Of a DNA stretch of 64,000 nucleotides, positions 9,319 to 18,523 are shown one piece after another. Source of the stretch: Pedobacter sp. BAL39. Its GTDB lineage: Bacteria; Bacteroidota; Bacteroidia; Sphingobacteriales; Sphingobacteriaceae. Both the position numbers and the translations under genes were made by a program. Every line of letters starts with the position of its first letter. Positions within the stretch are counted from its first letter, which is position 1. Below the pieces are notes generated by a model. The model did not search any database, was not told the DNA's origin, and saw only the letters and a program-made list of their open reading frames with translations. Location of the stretch: positions 1-64,000 of the forward strand of contig NZ_ABCM01000020.1 in assembly GCF_000170795.1 (NCBI RefSeq). Reading direction: 5' to 3'.

Positions 9319-10353
9319 TTAATTGATATACACTTTTCCCTCTTTGAATTCATAGGCAAAAGGGGTACCCGTCCTGCTCAGGATATACAGTACTTCCTGA
9401 AGGTTTTCTTTCTTAAAAGTGCCGTTAAAGCGGTATTTTTTTGCGTGTTCTGAATGGAAGATTACCGGCGTTCCATATCTGATCTCCAGCTGATTGGCTA
9501 AGGTTTCAAAAGGCTGGTCCCTGAAGACCAGGTGGTTTTCTATCCATGCAGTTTCCATGATCGCAGTGGTGTCTGCAGCATCATAGTGCTCCAGTTTGCC
9601 AAGGTTATAGGTCAGTCGCCCGGCAGATGCTGTTGTTGATTTTTCCGTTTCATCTATTATTAATTTATCATTTGGTTTGAGGTAAATGACCGACTTATGG
9701 CGGTCGTGGAGCGTCACTTTGATGGCGCCGTGTATGAGTGCCGTCTGCTGCTGCTGCTCGCCCGGATACGCACGTACATTAAATGCCGTTCCCAGCACAA
9801 GGATGTCCATTTTATCCGTATGAATGGTGAAAGGACGTTTATGGTCTTTGGCGACATCGAAATAGGCTTCCCCAGTCAGGGTGATCTCACGTTTGTGCGC
9901 CGCCATCCTCGGCATACTTAAGCTGGAGTTGCCATTCAGACGTACAGTAGTCCCATCTTCCAGTGTGATGGTTTTCTGACTGCGCACTGAGGTGGACATA
10001 CCAGCGGCACTTCTCAGCTGCTGACTGGCGGGCCATTTAAAATAAAAGACACCTGCAGTCAGCACCAGTGCGATGCTTGCCGCAGCTAAAGGCAGCGATG
10101 ATCTTCTTGAAGGTCTTAATGAAAGGGTTTTCTTTTGTTCTTCAGCTTCAATACGAAGGCGGAGGTCATTAAACAGCCGCTGACTATTGGTGTTGTCTGT
10201 TTCCTGATCGTTCCAGTACTCTATGAAAAAACGGTATTGTTTTGCATAGACCTCATTTGATGACACCAGCACCTGCAGTTCCTGTTCTTCAGCAGGAGAA
10301 ATTTCCTGCTTCAGTTTGTTGAGGATAAGGTTAGAAAATCTGGTCTGGTCCAT
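9319..10353 (-). CDS. FecR-family anti-sigma factor
   Basis: A 344-residue inner-membrane anti-sigma factor. The cytoplasmic N-terminal part (about 1-85) would bind the ECF sigma factor. One membrane helix (about 90-108, LPLAAASIALVLTAGVFYF) leads to a periplasmic FecR domain with the usual LEDGTTVRLNGNSSLS, LTGEAYFDVAKD and VLGTAFNVRAY motifs. The C-terminal DUF4974 (about 275-344) includes FETLANQLEIRYG and FNGTFKKENLQEVLYILSRT. The gene lies between its partner sigma gene and the susC gene whose STN domain should contact the periplasmic part. Occupied SusC would release the sigma factor and raise expression of the locus. All expected family motifs are present. Confidence 0.95.
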   Translation of the reverse strand: MDQTRFSNLILNKLKQEISPAEEQELQVLVSSNEVYAKQYRFFIEYWNDQETDNTNSQRLFNDLRLRIEAEEQKKTLSLRPSRRSSLPLAAASIALVLTAGVFYFKWPASQQLRSAAGMSTSVRSQKTITLEDGTTVRLNGNSSLSMPRMAAHKREITLTGEAYFDVAKDHKRPFTIHTDKMDILVLGTAFNVRAYPGEQQQQTALIHGAIKVTLHDRHKSVIYLKPNDKLIIDETEKSTTASAGRLTYNLGKLEHYDAADTTAIMETAWIENHLVFRDQPFETLANQLEIRYGTPVIFHSEHAKKYRFNGTFKKENLQEVLYILSRTGTPFAYEFKEGKVYIN

Positions 10354-10445
10354 GGCTTAGTTACGGTCTTTAAAGCATAGACAGCAAAAAATAAAAATAT
10401 GCCTAGTCGAAAATGAAAAAAGATGAAATAAAAAAGAGTTCCTTC

Positions 10446-11078
10446 CTAGAGATAAGTAAAAAGGACTTTAGAAAGCATAAAAATGAGAAATCCCTCCTTC
10501 ATAGGATAGCCATTTTTCTCAAAATAGGAAGCGAGGCGCTCATTGAGCTTAAGAATTGCAGTGAGAAGGTGGTTTTGTACGGTGCGGGGAGAGATATCCA
10601 ACAGATCGGCCACTTCTTTATACTTTAAGCCATCCTCTTTGATTAGTTTAAACACCATGCGGCTTTGCGGAGGCAAGCCGTCGATGGTGTTATTGAGTTT
10701 CTCCATTAGCTCCTTCTTTTCCAGTTGCAGCTGCGGGTTGGACGTATCTACCAACTCGTAATTGCCGGTCTGGTCTATGTCTACCACCATCAATCCGGAA
10801 TATTTCTTTCTGTAGTTGAGCGACTGGTTTTTGACGGCTGTATAAAGGTAGGTGCGCGGGTTTTCCACATGCTGCAGCTCCTTACGTTTCATCCAGCATT
10901 TGAGGAACACATCTACCACAATTTCTTCCGCTACCTGCCTCAGCTGAACATACTGCATGGAAAACTTGATCAGCTGCGCATTCAACAGGTGAAATAAAAT
11001 TTCATAGGAAGCGGCATCCTGCTGATCGCAGATGTTTTGCCACAAATCTGAAATTTTCTGATCGTTGTTGCTTTTCAT
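10446..11078 (-). CDS. ECF sigma-70 factor of the first SusCD locus
   Basis: An extracytoplasmic-function sigma factor of 210 residues from the ATG at 11078 (MKSNNDQKISDLW). The frame stays open to 11288, but the extra 70 residues are not sigma-like, so the internal start is preferred. Region 2 includes VAEEIVVDVFLKCWMKRKEL and region 4 is LPPQSRMVFKLIKEDGLKYKEVAD followed by the helix-turn-helix ISPRTVQNHL. The last 16 or so residues are strongly hydrophobic (EGFLIFMLSKVLFTYL), which is odd for a soluble factor. It heads the sigma-FecR-SusC-SusD series and should direct transcription of susCD when its FecR partner is signalled. Confidence 0.92.
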   Translation of the reverse strand: MKSNNDQKISDLWQNICDQQDAASYEILFHLLNAQLIKFSMQYVQLRQVAEEIVVDVFLKCWMKRKELQHVENPRTYLYTAVKNQSLNYRKKYSGLMVVDIDQTGNYELVDTSNPQLQLEKKELMEKLNNTIDGLPPQSRMVFKLIKEDGLKYKEVADLLDISPRTVQNHLLTAILKLNERLASYFEKNGYPMKEGFLIFMLSKVLFTYL

Positions 11079-11532
11079 TGATTTTATTCCCGAACCCGGT
11101 TTCCAGGGTTGTTCGTTTCCATCCAAATTAACAGTTAATTTTTTGCTTTTTATACGCTTTCCTATTTTTTTGTTACCTCCAAATTGGATGATATACCGGT
11201 TTATCAGATGACTACAAAAGCGATTGACTGTTAACCAACTCAGCTGAAAATGTCCGCTTTGCACAAATCTAACGATGGCTTTGAACAAGACCTGTCGTAT
11301 ACAAGGTGCTCAAGGACTGATTTGACCAACTCGATCACAGATGGATTTTTTTTATGTTTAAAAAATTCCTCTAAGTTTTATATCATAAAATGTGGAAATT
11401 TAAAGTGACCAATGTTATTATTTTATAAAAATATTGTTACGTGAATTCAAATAAATTTTACAACTTAGGCTAATCGCTTAGATATTAAGGCTTTTGTCAA
11501 AGTTTTTTGGCGAAATTTAGATAGTTAATAAC
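11079..11532. other. AT-rich non-coding region upstream of the sigma gene
   Basis: About 450 bp without a convincing gene. It is very AT-rich between 11330 and 11530. A match to the Bacteroidota -7 element on the minus strand (TAGATTTG, 11271-11264) could serve the sigma gene, but I find no well-spaced -33 element with it. No RNA gene was recognised. Confidence 0.4.
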
Positions 11533-11560
11533 ACATGAACCGGTGGATGCCGGTTCATGT
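11533..11560. terminator. Hairpin at the 3' end of the mrp operon
   Basis: A perfect 11-bp stem (ACATGAACCGG at 11533-11543, complement at 11550-11560) with a 6-nt loop begins 3 bp after the mrpG stop codon. No clear T-run follows on the minus strand, so it is either a weak terminator or a 3'-end stabiliser. Confidence 0.6.
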
Positions 11561-11562
11561 AA

Positions 11563-11949
11563 TTAATTGCTTTTGTCTTCTGTCGAAGGGCTTGGAGCCT
11601 TGCTACTGAGCTCATGTGTTTCTTCATTGTACTGACCTTTCAGCTCATCGAAGTTGGTATGTTTCCATAATTTTGTTCCCGTAAAATAGGCAGCACGTCC
11701 GATCATGTGTGCTGCGACGGGTGCAGTGATCAAAAGAAACAAAATGATGGCCACGAGTTTCGTGGTCACCGCTGTTTCCCCAAAAAACAGGGCTGCAGCG
11801 GCAAGTGTGAGGCCGATGCCGAGTGTAGCAGCCTTTACAGTAACCGAAAGGCGGAGGTAAAAATCAGGCATTCTGAGTACGCCTACCGAGGCGACGAGAA
11901 TATATAGGGCGCCGAGGGTGCTGAGCACCATGATAATGATGTCATTCAT
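11563..11949 (-). CDS. mrpG: Mrp/Mnh cation:proton antiporter subunit G
   Basis: The small MrpG subunit of the multi-subunit Na+(or K+)/H+ antiporter. From the ATG at 11949 it has 128 residues and three membrane helices (IIMVLSTLGALYILVASVG; AATLGIGLTLAAAALFF; LVAIILFLLITAPVAAHMI). VLRMPDFYLRLS and ITAPVAAHMIGRAAY are typical of the family. The open frame extends 10 codons further upstream, but the internal ATG overlaps mrpF by 8 bp, which fits the tight spacing of this operon. The tail after about residue 90 is hydrophilic and cytoplasmic. MrpG is an assembly subunit; it does not form the ion path alone. Confidence 0.93.
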   Translation of the reverse strand: MNDIIIMVLSTLGALYILVASVGVLRMPDFYLRLSVTVKAATLGIGLTLAAAALFFGETAVTTKLVAIILFLLITAPVAAHMIGRAAYFTGTKLWKHTNFDELKGQYNEETHELSSKAPSPSTEDKSN

Positions 11950-12217
11950 TTTTCTCCTTTTTTTCCAGGTAATAAGCAAAGGCTACAGTGCCAAGAAATC
12001 CGATCAGCGCCATAATGATGGCCACATCCAGGAAGGCATGTTGTTTGGACATCATGGCATAGGCGGTGATGATGGCAATGGCAATAGTGATGAGCTGGTC
12101 GAGCGCCACCACCCGGTCGGTAATACGCGGACCTTTCACAAAACGGATAAAGACCAGTATGACCGATATGCTGAGTATGGGTAGAATGACGTATTGGAGG
12201 TAATTGACTAAACTCAT
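11942..12217 (-). CDS. mrpF: Mrp/Mnh cation:proton antiporter subunit F
   Basis: A 91-residue MrpF subunit with three membrane helices: about 7-26 (YLQYVILPILSISVILVFI), 38-57 and 64-84. The motif KGPRITDRVVALDQLITIAIA after the first helix is the family signature. Its start overlaps the mrpE stop by 4 bp and its end overlaps mrpG by 8 bp, so the three are almost surely translationally coupled. It is a structural part of the membrane antiporter complex. Confidence 0.94.
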   Translation of the reverse strand: MSLVNYLQYVILPILSISVILVFIRFVKGPRITDRVVALDQLITIAIAIITAYAMMSKQHAFLDVAIIMALIGFLGTVAFAYYLEKKEKNE

Positions 12218-12690
12218 CTTAGTATGGCTAAAAGTTTCTTTTCAAATCCTTCACGGAGATGACTGATAAATTCTTCTTTGTCGTTGATGTAGGTAACGTG
12301 GATATACAGTACCTTTTTGTCGTCGCTGACGTCCAGGATCAGGGTACCGGGTGTTAATGAAACAATGTTGACCAGCATATTGATTTCGAAATCCGTCTCT
12401 GCGGTTAGGGGATACCTGACGATGCCGGGCTTCATGAAGTAATTTGGTGTGACCAGGTCGTAGGCGACCTGCATATTGGCGCGAAACAGTTCTTTCAGGA
12501 AGTAGCCGGAGAAAATGATGATTTTGGGCACCCTGTCAAAGTATTTCGAACTCGCATTGCCCCTGAAGATGAGCATTAGTATAAAATAGCTCATCAGAAA
12601 ACCGAAAAGGAAATCCAGAAAGGTAAAACTTCCTGTAAGCCCAACCCAGATAAAGGTCAGTATGAGGTTCATTAGAAATTGCTTGATCAT
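12214..12690 (-). CDS. mrpE: Mrp/Mnh cation:proton antiporter subunit E
   Basis: A 158-residue MrpE subunit. Two or three hydrophobic segments fill the first 50 residues (LILTFIWVGLTGSFTFLDFLFGFLMSYFILMLIF is the stretch, about 8-42), followed by FLKELFRANMQVAYDLV and the family-typical VNIVSLTPGTLILDVSDD near residue 110. The C-terminal cytoplasmic part (LYIHVTYINDKEEF onward) is normal for the family. It sits 12 bp after mrpD and overlaps mrpF by 4 bp. Like F and G, it is needed for assembly of the active complex. Confidence 0.93.
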   Translation of the reverse strand: MIKQFLMNLILTFIWVGLTGSFTFLDFLFGFLMSYFILMLIFRGNASSKYFDRVPKIIIFSGYFLKELFRANMQVAYDLVTPNYFMKPGIVRYPLTAETDFEINMLVNIVSLTPGTLILDVSDDKKVLYIHVTYINDKEEFISHLREGFEKKLLAILR

Positions 12691-12702
12691 ATCCTGCTGG
12701 TT

Positions 12703-14220
12703 TTAGGGTTTGGAATTTGGTTTCAGTATGGCGTCAATATATCCCTGAGGTTCCATCAACTCTGTGGTGATGCGGTTACTGACCTGTGCGACCTGCTCGG
12801 CACCGAAGGCAAGGGCAAGGCTCAGCAGACAGAGGAAAGCGATGGGGATGATCAGCAGCTGCCGGTGGTGCGGACGAAGCTCATCAAAGCTATTTTTGCC
12901 CTGGGGTATTTCCTGCGTCTGCGCCTTCCAGAAGATATCGGTCCACATTTTCATCATCACATACATGGTGAGGAAGCTGGCAATGATGAGTGCCGCTAGC
13001 AGCAGGTAGGAGTCGGTGGTAAAACTCTCGCGGATGAGGCTGATCTTGGGCCAGAAGCCGGACATGGGAGGGATGCCGATCAGGGTAAAAAAGGCGATGG
13101 CCATTAATGCCGATAACCTCGGATGGCTCTTGGCGAGTCCGCCGAGTCGGTCCATGTTCATGGTACCCATCATTTTGAAGATGACGCCGGCAATCAGAAA
13201 AAGGTTGGTCTTGACTACGATATCCTGAAACAGGTAAAACAAGGCCCCATTCATTCCCGACTTCGTGAATAGCCCAAGTCCGGCCACCATATAGCCAATG
13301 TGGCAGATGATGAGGTAGGAAAGCATTTTTCTGAAATCCCTTTTGATGAGTGCTCCAGCGGCGCCGGTAAGCAGGGTGGCAATCGCCACAAACAGGAACA
13401 GGTAATGAAGGAATTCATCAGGAGGGAAAATGAGGGTAAACATCCTGATCAGCGCATAAATTCCCACTTTAGTCAGCAAGCCCCCGAAGAGTGCGGCAAT
13501 AGCCGATGGTGGTGTATTGTAGGACGATGGCAGCCAGAAATATAGCGGAAAAACGGCAGACTTAATGCCGAAGCCGACGAAAAAGAGAAGAGCAGTGACA
13601 TTGACCATGCTGCGGTTTTGGACAAGGGCTACCTTTAGCGACAGATCGGCCATGTTCAAGGTTCCTGTGAGTCCATATAATAGTGCAATGGCGGTAAGAA
13701 AGATGACTGAAGCCAGCAGGTTCATGGTGACATAGTTAATAGCACCCTCCATCTGGGGTTTCTTGCCGCCCAGGGTCATCAGCACAAAAGAGGCGATGAT
13801 GATCACCTCAAACCAAACATACAGGTTGAAGATGTCGCCGGCGAAAAAAGCACCGTTAAGGCCCATCAATAGCAGGTGCATGATGGGAAAATAGCCGTGC
13901 TGTATCCTTTGTTTGCTGATTCCGGCGGCCGAGAATGTGGCTACCGCAAATCCGGCAACCGCCGTGAGGAGAATCATGGTTGCACTGAAGGTGTCTGCAA
14001 CGAAGGTGATGCCGTAAGGAGCCTGCCAGTCGCCGCCCTGCATGCTGAGGATGCCCTGGTTCCAGACTTTCATCCACAGAAAAACGGCGATCATCATGAT
14101 GACTGCATTGGAGCTGATGCTGATGACTTTTTGCAGGCGTACTTTTTTCCAGCAGAAGAGCAGGAGGATGACGCTGAAAAGGTGTGTCAGAATCGGCGAG
14201 ATGAGGTAGTGGTCTGTCAT
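12703..14220 (-). CDS. mrpD: Mrp/Mnh cation:proton antiporter subunit D
   Basis: A 505-residue polytopic subunit homologous to complex I NuoM/NuoN, with about 14 membrane helices. The proton-translocating module is visible as FNLYVWFEVIIIASFVL (conserved Glu in helix 5) and GIKSAVFPLYFWLPSSYNTPPSAIAALF (conserved Lys and Pro in helix 7-8). GALIKRDFRKMLSYLIICHIGYM carries the family's lysine helix. Its start overlaps the mrpC stop by 4 bp. It is one of two proton-path subunits (with MrpA). Confidence 0.95.
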   Translation of the reverse strand: MTDHYLISPILTHLFSVILLLFCWKKVRLQKVISISSNAVIMMIAVFLWMKVWNQGILSMQGGDWQAPYGITFVADTFSATMILLTAVAGFAVATFSAAGISKQRIQHGYFPIMHLLLMGLNGAFFAGDIFNLYVWFEVIIIASFVLMTLGGKKPQMEGAINYVTMNLLASVIFLTAIALLYGLTGTLNMADLSLKVALVQNRSMVNVTALLFFVGFGIKSAVFPLYFWLPSSYNTPPSAIAALFGGLLTKVGIYALIRMFTLIFPPDEFLHYLFLFVAIATLLTGAAGALIKRDFRKMLSYLIICHIGYMVAGLGLFTKSGMNGALFYLFQDIVVKTNLFLIAGVIFKMMGTMNMDRLGGLAKSHPRLSALMAIAFFTLIGIPPMSGFWPKISLIRESFTTDSYLLLAALIIASFLTMYVMMKMWTDIFWKAQTQEIPQGKNSFDELRPHHRQLLIIPIAFLCLLSLALAFGAEQVAQVSNRITTELMEPQGYIDAILKPNSKP

Positions 14221-14570
14221 ATGTCCTGGTCGTCTGAGTTCAGCTGATCCAGATCATCTGTATCAGTAATCATATATACACGTTTCAGCAGGACGACCGC
14301 AAAGGATTGCAGGCCGAAGCTGATGACAATGGCTGTAAGGATCAGCGATTGTGGTACTGGGTCTGCATACGCATTTTGAAAAGCCGTGAGGGCCACATCA
14401 ATTACCGGAGGTTTGCCCTTGCTCAGGTCGCCCAGCAAAAAGATGAGCAGATTGGCACCATTGCCAATCAGGATGAGCCCGATGAGCAGCTTGACCATAC
14501 TTCTGCGCAGCATCATATACAGGCCAGAGGCGTATAATACGCCGATCAGGATGACGAGTAGCAGTTCCAT
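14217..14570 (-). CDS. mrpC: Mrp/Mnh cation:proton antiporter subunit C
   Basis: A 117-residue NuoK-like subunit with three membrane helices (about 2-22, 27-47, 73-95). LLIGLILIGNGANLLIFLLG matches the NuoK/MrpC second helix, and DPVPQSLILTAIVISFGLQSF is the family's third-helix motif. Spacing to mrpB is 2 bp and the overlap with mrpD is 4 bp. It sits between the A and D proton modules in the known Mrp structures. Confidence 0.95.
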   Translation of the reverse strand: MELLLVILIGVLYASGLYMMLRRSMVKLLIGLILIGNGANLLIFLLGDLSKGKPPVIDVALTAFQNAYADPVPQSLILTAIVISFGLQSFAVVLLKRVYMITDTDDLDQLNSDDQDI

Positions 14571-14572
14571 TC

Positions 14573-14983
14573 TTAAGTGTTTTCAACAATGGTGAACAAA
14601 ATGGTTAGTGTGACCCCCAGGACGACCAGGTATACGCCGACGTCGAAGAAGAGCGAGGAGCCGATGGTGCCCAACACGGGGATGGGCTCCGACAGCCAGA
14701 GGCCGGTCATGAAAGGACGGCCGACAAACATCGGTGCAACACCACTGGCGAAGGAAAGCAGCAATCCCGTAGGAATGAAAACACCGGGATGATAACGTAG
14801 GAGCGACCGTGTTTTCTGCAGGCCATTAGCGATCAGGTGCAGCACAAAAGCGATCGCGGCGGTAAGGCCGCCTACAAAACCACCTCCAGGTTCGTAATGA
14901 CCGCGCAGCAGGATGAAAATGGAAAAGAGCAGCAGTAGGGGCAGCAGGTAAGCGGAGGCAGTTCTGAGTATGATTGAATTCAT
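14573..14983 (-). CDS. mrpB: Mrp/Mnh cation:proton antiporter subunit B
   Basis: A 136-residue MrpB subunit with four membrane helices. The motif LRGHYEPGGGFVGGLTAAIAF (about 26-46; written here in part) is diagnostic of MrpB/MnhB. FFDVGVYLVVLGVTLTILF forms the last helix. It starts 2 bp after mrpA ends, in line with one mrpABCDEFG message. Confidence 0.95.
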   Translation of the reverse strand: MNSIILRTASAYLLPLLLLFSIFILLRGHYEPGGGFVGGLTAAIAFVLHLIANGLQKTRSLLRYHPGVFIPTGLLLSFASGVAPMFVGRPFMTGLWLSEPIPVLGTIGSSLFFDVGVYLVVLGVTLTILFTIVENT

Positions 14984-14985
14984 AG

Positions 14986-17286
14986 TTATTCTTTTTCTGA
15001 GGGGTTCATTTTTAGTTTAAGCATGCTGTAGACACCAATTGCGGCGATGGTCAGCACAGTGATTTCCACCATAGTATCAGATCCACGGAAGTCGACCAAA
15101 ATCACGTTGACCACATTTTTGCCCTTTGCAAGCGGATAAGCATTATCGGCATAAAAGCGGCTGATTTCTTTGTTGGTGGGCTCCTGAAGGACCATCAAGG
15201 CGATCACGGAAATGAGTAGTCCAAATGCCGCAGAGATGAGCCCGTCGCGGATTTTGATGCGCAGGTTGGACAGGTTGAGAAAGGCGGGCAGGCGCAGCAG
15301 CACGATCATGAAGAGCACCACGGTAAGGGTGTCGATGGTAAACTGCGTCATCGCCAGATCCGGTGCACCATAGAATACAAAAATGAGACAAAGGCCATAA
15401 CCGACAATGCTCATGGCGATAATGGAGGCCAGTCTGGAATGCGTAAAGAGGATCATACCAATGGCGACGATGATTAACGCAGTGACGACAACTTCGTAGA
15501 TTCCAATTGGGGTTAATGCCGCAATGTCGATGTCGAAATGAAGGTGGTCAAAGATCCTGCAGCAGATCAGGGCAATCAGAAATAGCATGATGATCATGAC
15601 GTAAATCCTGAGGTACCCATTTTGCAAAGTATGAGTATAGCTCGCTGCCGCCTGTTTTCCTTTTGCGGCCACCCCGCTGATGATTGCTTTTGGCGAATAG
15701 TTTTCAAACCGGCTGACCCATTGCAGGCGACTGGTGCTGGGCTTGAGGAATAAGTACATCGCCGTGGCGGCAAGGATGGTAAAGACACTGAGTAAGAGTA
15801 CCGGACTGAAGCCATGCCATAGTTTTAACGGAGGTAAGGGTGTTGAAGCACCAATGCTGTTGGCGGCCTGATGTAGGAGGTCCTGGCTAAGTACAGGGAA
15901 GGCACCAAAAAGGATCCCTGCAAAGGCAAGCAACAGTGGAGGTGCCCACATCCAGAAGGAGGGCGTTTTGACTTCCCGATGTTCAGCAGACAGTTCGCCG
16001 AAAAAGGGCCTGATGCCGGAGATAAAACCTGCATATCCAAGCAGGATGTTGGCGACCAGTACCGCGGCAGTCAGCAGGAAGGCAAAGGGCAAGGCAGCGA
16101 GGCTGGTTTCATAAATCAGCTCTTTGCCAATGAAACCAAAAGTAAAGGGTATGCCTGCACTGGAGAGGGCTGCCAGCACTCCGGCAATGGCGAGCGGTAG
16201 CAGCACTTTGCGGAGGCCCCCCAGTTTGGTGATGTCGCGTGTTTTCGTTTCATGATCAATCACCCCTGTGATCAGGAACATTGCAGCTTTATAGAGGGCA
16301 TGGACGACAATAAAGGTGACAAGGCTCAGCAGGGCGAGTTCTGTACCAATTCCGAGTAGGAAAAACATCATGCCCAGGGCAGAGAGGGTGGAGTAGGCGA
16401 GTATGGCTTTGAGGTCTGTACGGAAAAGGGCATGAAAGGCCGCATATAACATGGTAAAACCACCAACAGTCATCAGGGTATAGTTCCAGTAAGGCTGGTT
16501 GCCCAGCAGGGGACTAAGCCGGGCCAGCAGGTACACACCTGCCTTAACCATCGTTGCAGAGTGCAGGTAAGCCGATACCGGGCTTGGCGCTTTCATCGCC
16601 CCTGGCAGCCAGAAGTGCAGGGGGAACTGTGCGGACTTGCTGAAGGCGCCCGCAAAAATGAAAACGAGGATCAGGGGGTATAAGCTGTCATTCGTCAGGA
16701 TAGGAGGATAGCTGAGCAGGTGCTGGATGGAGTAGTGTTGTCCCATGCTCCCAATGAGAAGGAATCCGGACAGCAGCATAAAGCCACCCCCACCGGTAAC
16801 GGCCAGTGCAATGAGTGCACTTTTTCTGGAGGCCGGATCTTCATACTTAAAGCCGATGAGGAAAAAAGAGCTGATGCTGGTCAGCTCCCAGAAGATGAAC
16901 AACAGGATGAGGTTATCAGAGAGCACCAGGCCAAGCATGGCGGTGATGAATACACAAAGGTAGGCGTAGAAGCTGCGCAGCTTTGGATCTGCCCTCATAT
17001 ATGCCGCGGCATAAAGGCAGATGAGCGTTCCAATTCCGGTGATCAAAAGCGTGAATAGCATCGAAAGCCCATCAAGGCGGAAGTCCAGGTTGGTCTGGAG
17101 GGAAGGGATCCATGGCTGGCTGACATTGAGCGTCTCTCCATACAGGATCCCAGGCAGGTAACTCAGGAAGTATATCGTGAGTGTTGCGGGATATAAGGAC
17201 ACCAGGAACGCCGGCCATCTTTTGTTAAAATCCAGCAGCAGCAATAATAAAGAAACCAATAATCCTGATAGTACAGCTATAACCAT
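14986..17286 (-). CDS. mrpA: Mrp/Mnh cation:proton antiporter subunit A
   Basis: A 766-residue NuoL-like subunit, the largest of the complex, with about 20 membrane helices. The proton-path signatures are LILLFIFWELTSISSFFLIG (helix 5 Glu) and SAQFPLHFWLPGAMKAPSPVSAYLHSA (written in part). The C-terminal extension (about 590-766) corresponds to the MbhD/MbhE-like region, with YGAPDLAMTQFTIDTLTVVL and VNVILVDFRGSDTMVE. It is the first mrp gene; the upstream PepSY gene ends only 39 bp before its ATG, so it may share a transcript with the metal-uptake operon. The complex exchanges cytoplasmic Na+ (or K+) for external H+ and supports pH and sodium homeostasis. Confidence 0.95.
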   Translation of the reverse strand: MVIAVLSGLLVSLLLLLLDFNKRWPAFLVSLYPATLTIYFLSYLPGILYGETLNVSQPWIPSLQTNLDFRLDGLSMLFTLLITGIGTLICLYAAAYMRADPKLRSFYAYLCVFITAMLGLVLSDNLILLFIFWELTSISSFFLIGFKYEDPASRKSALIALAVTGGGGFMLLSGFLLIGSMGQHYSIQHLLSYPPILTNDSLYPLILVFIFAGAFSKSAQFPLHFWLPGAMKAPSPVSAYLHSATMVKAGVYLLARLSPLLGNQPYWNYTLMTVGGFTMLYAAFHALFRTDLKAILAYSTLSALGMMFFLLGIGTELALLSLVTFIVVHALYKAAMFLITGVIDHETKTRDITKLGGLRKVLLPLAIAGVLAALSSAGIPFTFGFIGKELIYETSLAALPFAFLLTAAVLVANILLGYAGFISGIRPFFGELSAEHREVKTPSFWMWAPPLLLAFAGILFGAFPVLSQDLLHQAANSIGASTPLPPLKLWHGFSPVLLLSVFTILAATAMYLFLKPSTSRLQWVSRFENYSPKAIISGVAAKGKQAAASYTHTLQNGYLRIYVMIIMLFLIALICCRIFDHLHFDIDIAALTPIGIYEVVVTALIIVAIGMILFTHSRLASIIAMSIVGYGLCLIFVFYGAPDLAMTQFTIDTLTVVLFMIVLLRLPAFLNLSNLRIKIRDGLISAAFGLLISVIALMVLQEPTNKEISRFYADNAYPLAKGKNVVNVILVDFRGSDTMVEITVLTIAAIGVYSMLKLKMNPSEKE

Positions 17287-17325
17287 AGATGTAAGATAAC
17301 AGGATTATTGGTCTAATTGTTTCCT

Positions 17326-18441
17326 TTAATGCGAAGCGCGCCTGCGTTTTGATGATTTACGCTGCTTTCCCCACCAGATATAGAAGCCGGTAATGGGAAG
17401 GCTGGCAGCGATGGTGCTGGCCAGGAAATAGATGATTTTGGTCGTGATGCCACCTATTTCCCCTACATGTAGGCCATAGTTGGAACGTTGGATCCAGTTG
17501 GCGAGCTTCGCATCGCGCAATCTGATACCGGACGCAGGGAGCTCTTTCAGTGTGTGCTGGTCCAGGTAAACGTCGCGCCAGGTACCGCGGTACATGTCTA
17601 CACAGAGGTAAATGGGGTCTGATGCTTTTTCAGGGAAGGCCGTGATGATCTGATCCGTAAGGTGTTCTCCAATGGTAGTCATTCCCAGTTTCCATGCGCG
17701 GTCTACCTGGATGCGTTCTACGAGCCTGGGGTTGGAGCTGGTGTCTGAAAGTGCTTCAATCCTCGGTTTGGATGTGGTTTCACCTGCAAGCCAGAACACC
17801 CCTTTGGAAAACCAGGCGAAGCCCATGATGAGTCCGGTTAGGGTCAGGACAAGGGCAACGATCAGTGAATAGAAGCCCAGGACATTATGAAGGTCGTAAT
17901 TGACACGTTTGAATTTTGCCTTCCATTTGATTTTGAAACTTTGTTCCTTGCCTTTTTTATTCCATTTTTTTGGCCACCATAAGACCAGGCCGGTGACGAG
18001 CAATATCAGGAATATGAGGGTCGACCAGCTGACGATCTGCTGTCCGACTTTCACCGGGAGCCAGAGGTGTGTATGTCCTTCCAGCATGATGTGGAAGAAG
18101 TCTTCATCATCGGCCATGGCGATTACCTCAGCGGTATAAGGATTGATGTAAACCGTAGAATCAGCATTGATGGTGACATGTGCGGTATGACCTTCGCCGT
18201 GGTACCAGATGGAGCTGACCTTTTTGCCGGGGAGTTTTTGCTCTACGGCAGATGCCAGTACGGAAGGTGGCAAAAAAGATTTTCCTGCAGGCTTTTCAGC
18301 GTGAAGGAAAGGATAGATGAGACCTTTGATTTCCTGCTCGAAAACCAGAAGCGCTCCTGTAAGGCCAACGATGACAATCACGATGCCGGAGAAAAGCCCG
18401 AGCCATAGGTGCAGCCATGCGTTTAGTTTCTTTAATGTCAT
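17326..18441 (-). CDS. PepSY-associated transmembrane protein, probable iron-uptake factor
   Basis: A 371-residue inner-membrane protein of the PepSY_TM (PiuB-like) family. Helix 1 (about 13-35, WLGLFSGIVIVIVGLTGALLVF) is followed by a PepSY-bearing periplasmic loop, then helices near 137-158, 190-215 and 335-355. The motifs LWLPVKVGQQIVSWSTLIFL and LHNVLGFYSLIVALVLTLTGL are typical. Such proteins are encoded with TonB-dependent siderophore receptors and are thought to help release or reduce the metal, though the mechanism is not settled. It is last in the series sigma - FecR-like - DUF4374 - receptor - DUF4374 - PepSY, 83 bp after the second DUF4374 gene, which supports a metal-chelate role. 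Confidence 0.88.
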   Translation of the reverse strand: MTLKKLNAWLHLWLGLFSGIVIVIVGLTGALLVFEQEIKGLIYPFLHAEKPAGKSFLPPSVLASAVEQKLPGKKVSSIWYHGEGHTAHVTINADSTVYINPYTAEVIAMADDEDFFHIMLEGHTHLWLPVKVGQQIVSWSTLIFLILLVTGLVLWWPKKWNKKGKEQSFKIKWKAKFKRVNYDLHNVLGFYSLIVALVLTLTGLIMGFAWFSKGVFWLAGETTSKPRIEALSDTSSNPRLVERIQVDRAWKLGMTTIGEHLTDQIITAFPEKASDPIYLCVDMYRGTWRDVYLDQHTLKELPASGIRLRDAKLANWIQRSNYGLHVGEIGGITTKIIYFLASTIAASLPITGFYIWWGKQRKSSKRRRASH

Positions 18442-18523
18442 TGATGTGGTGTTTTAAATGGTACGGCGGGGAAGCGAAATGAAAGCTGAGACCAGTTTTA
18501 GGCCCCTGGTCTCAGCTGTGAGA

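Noticed and set aside
11079..11288. N-terminal extension of the first ECF sigma gene
   Set aside because: The 70 extra codons are not sigma-like, and the ATG at 11078 begins exactly at the family's start.
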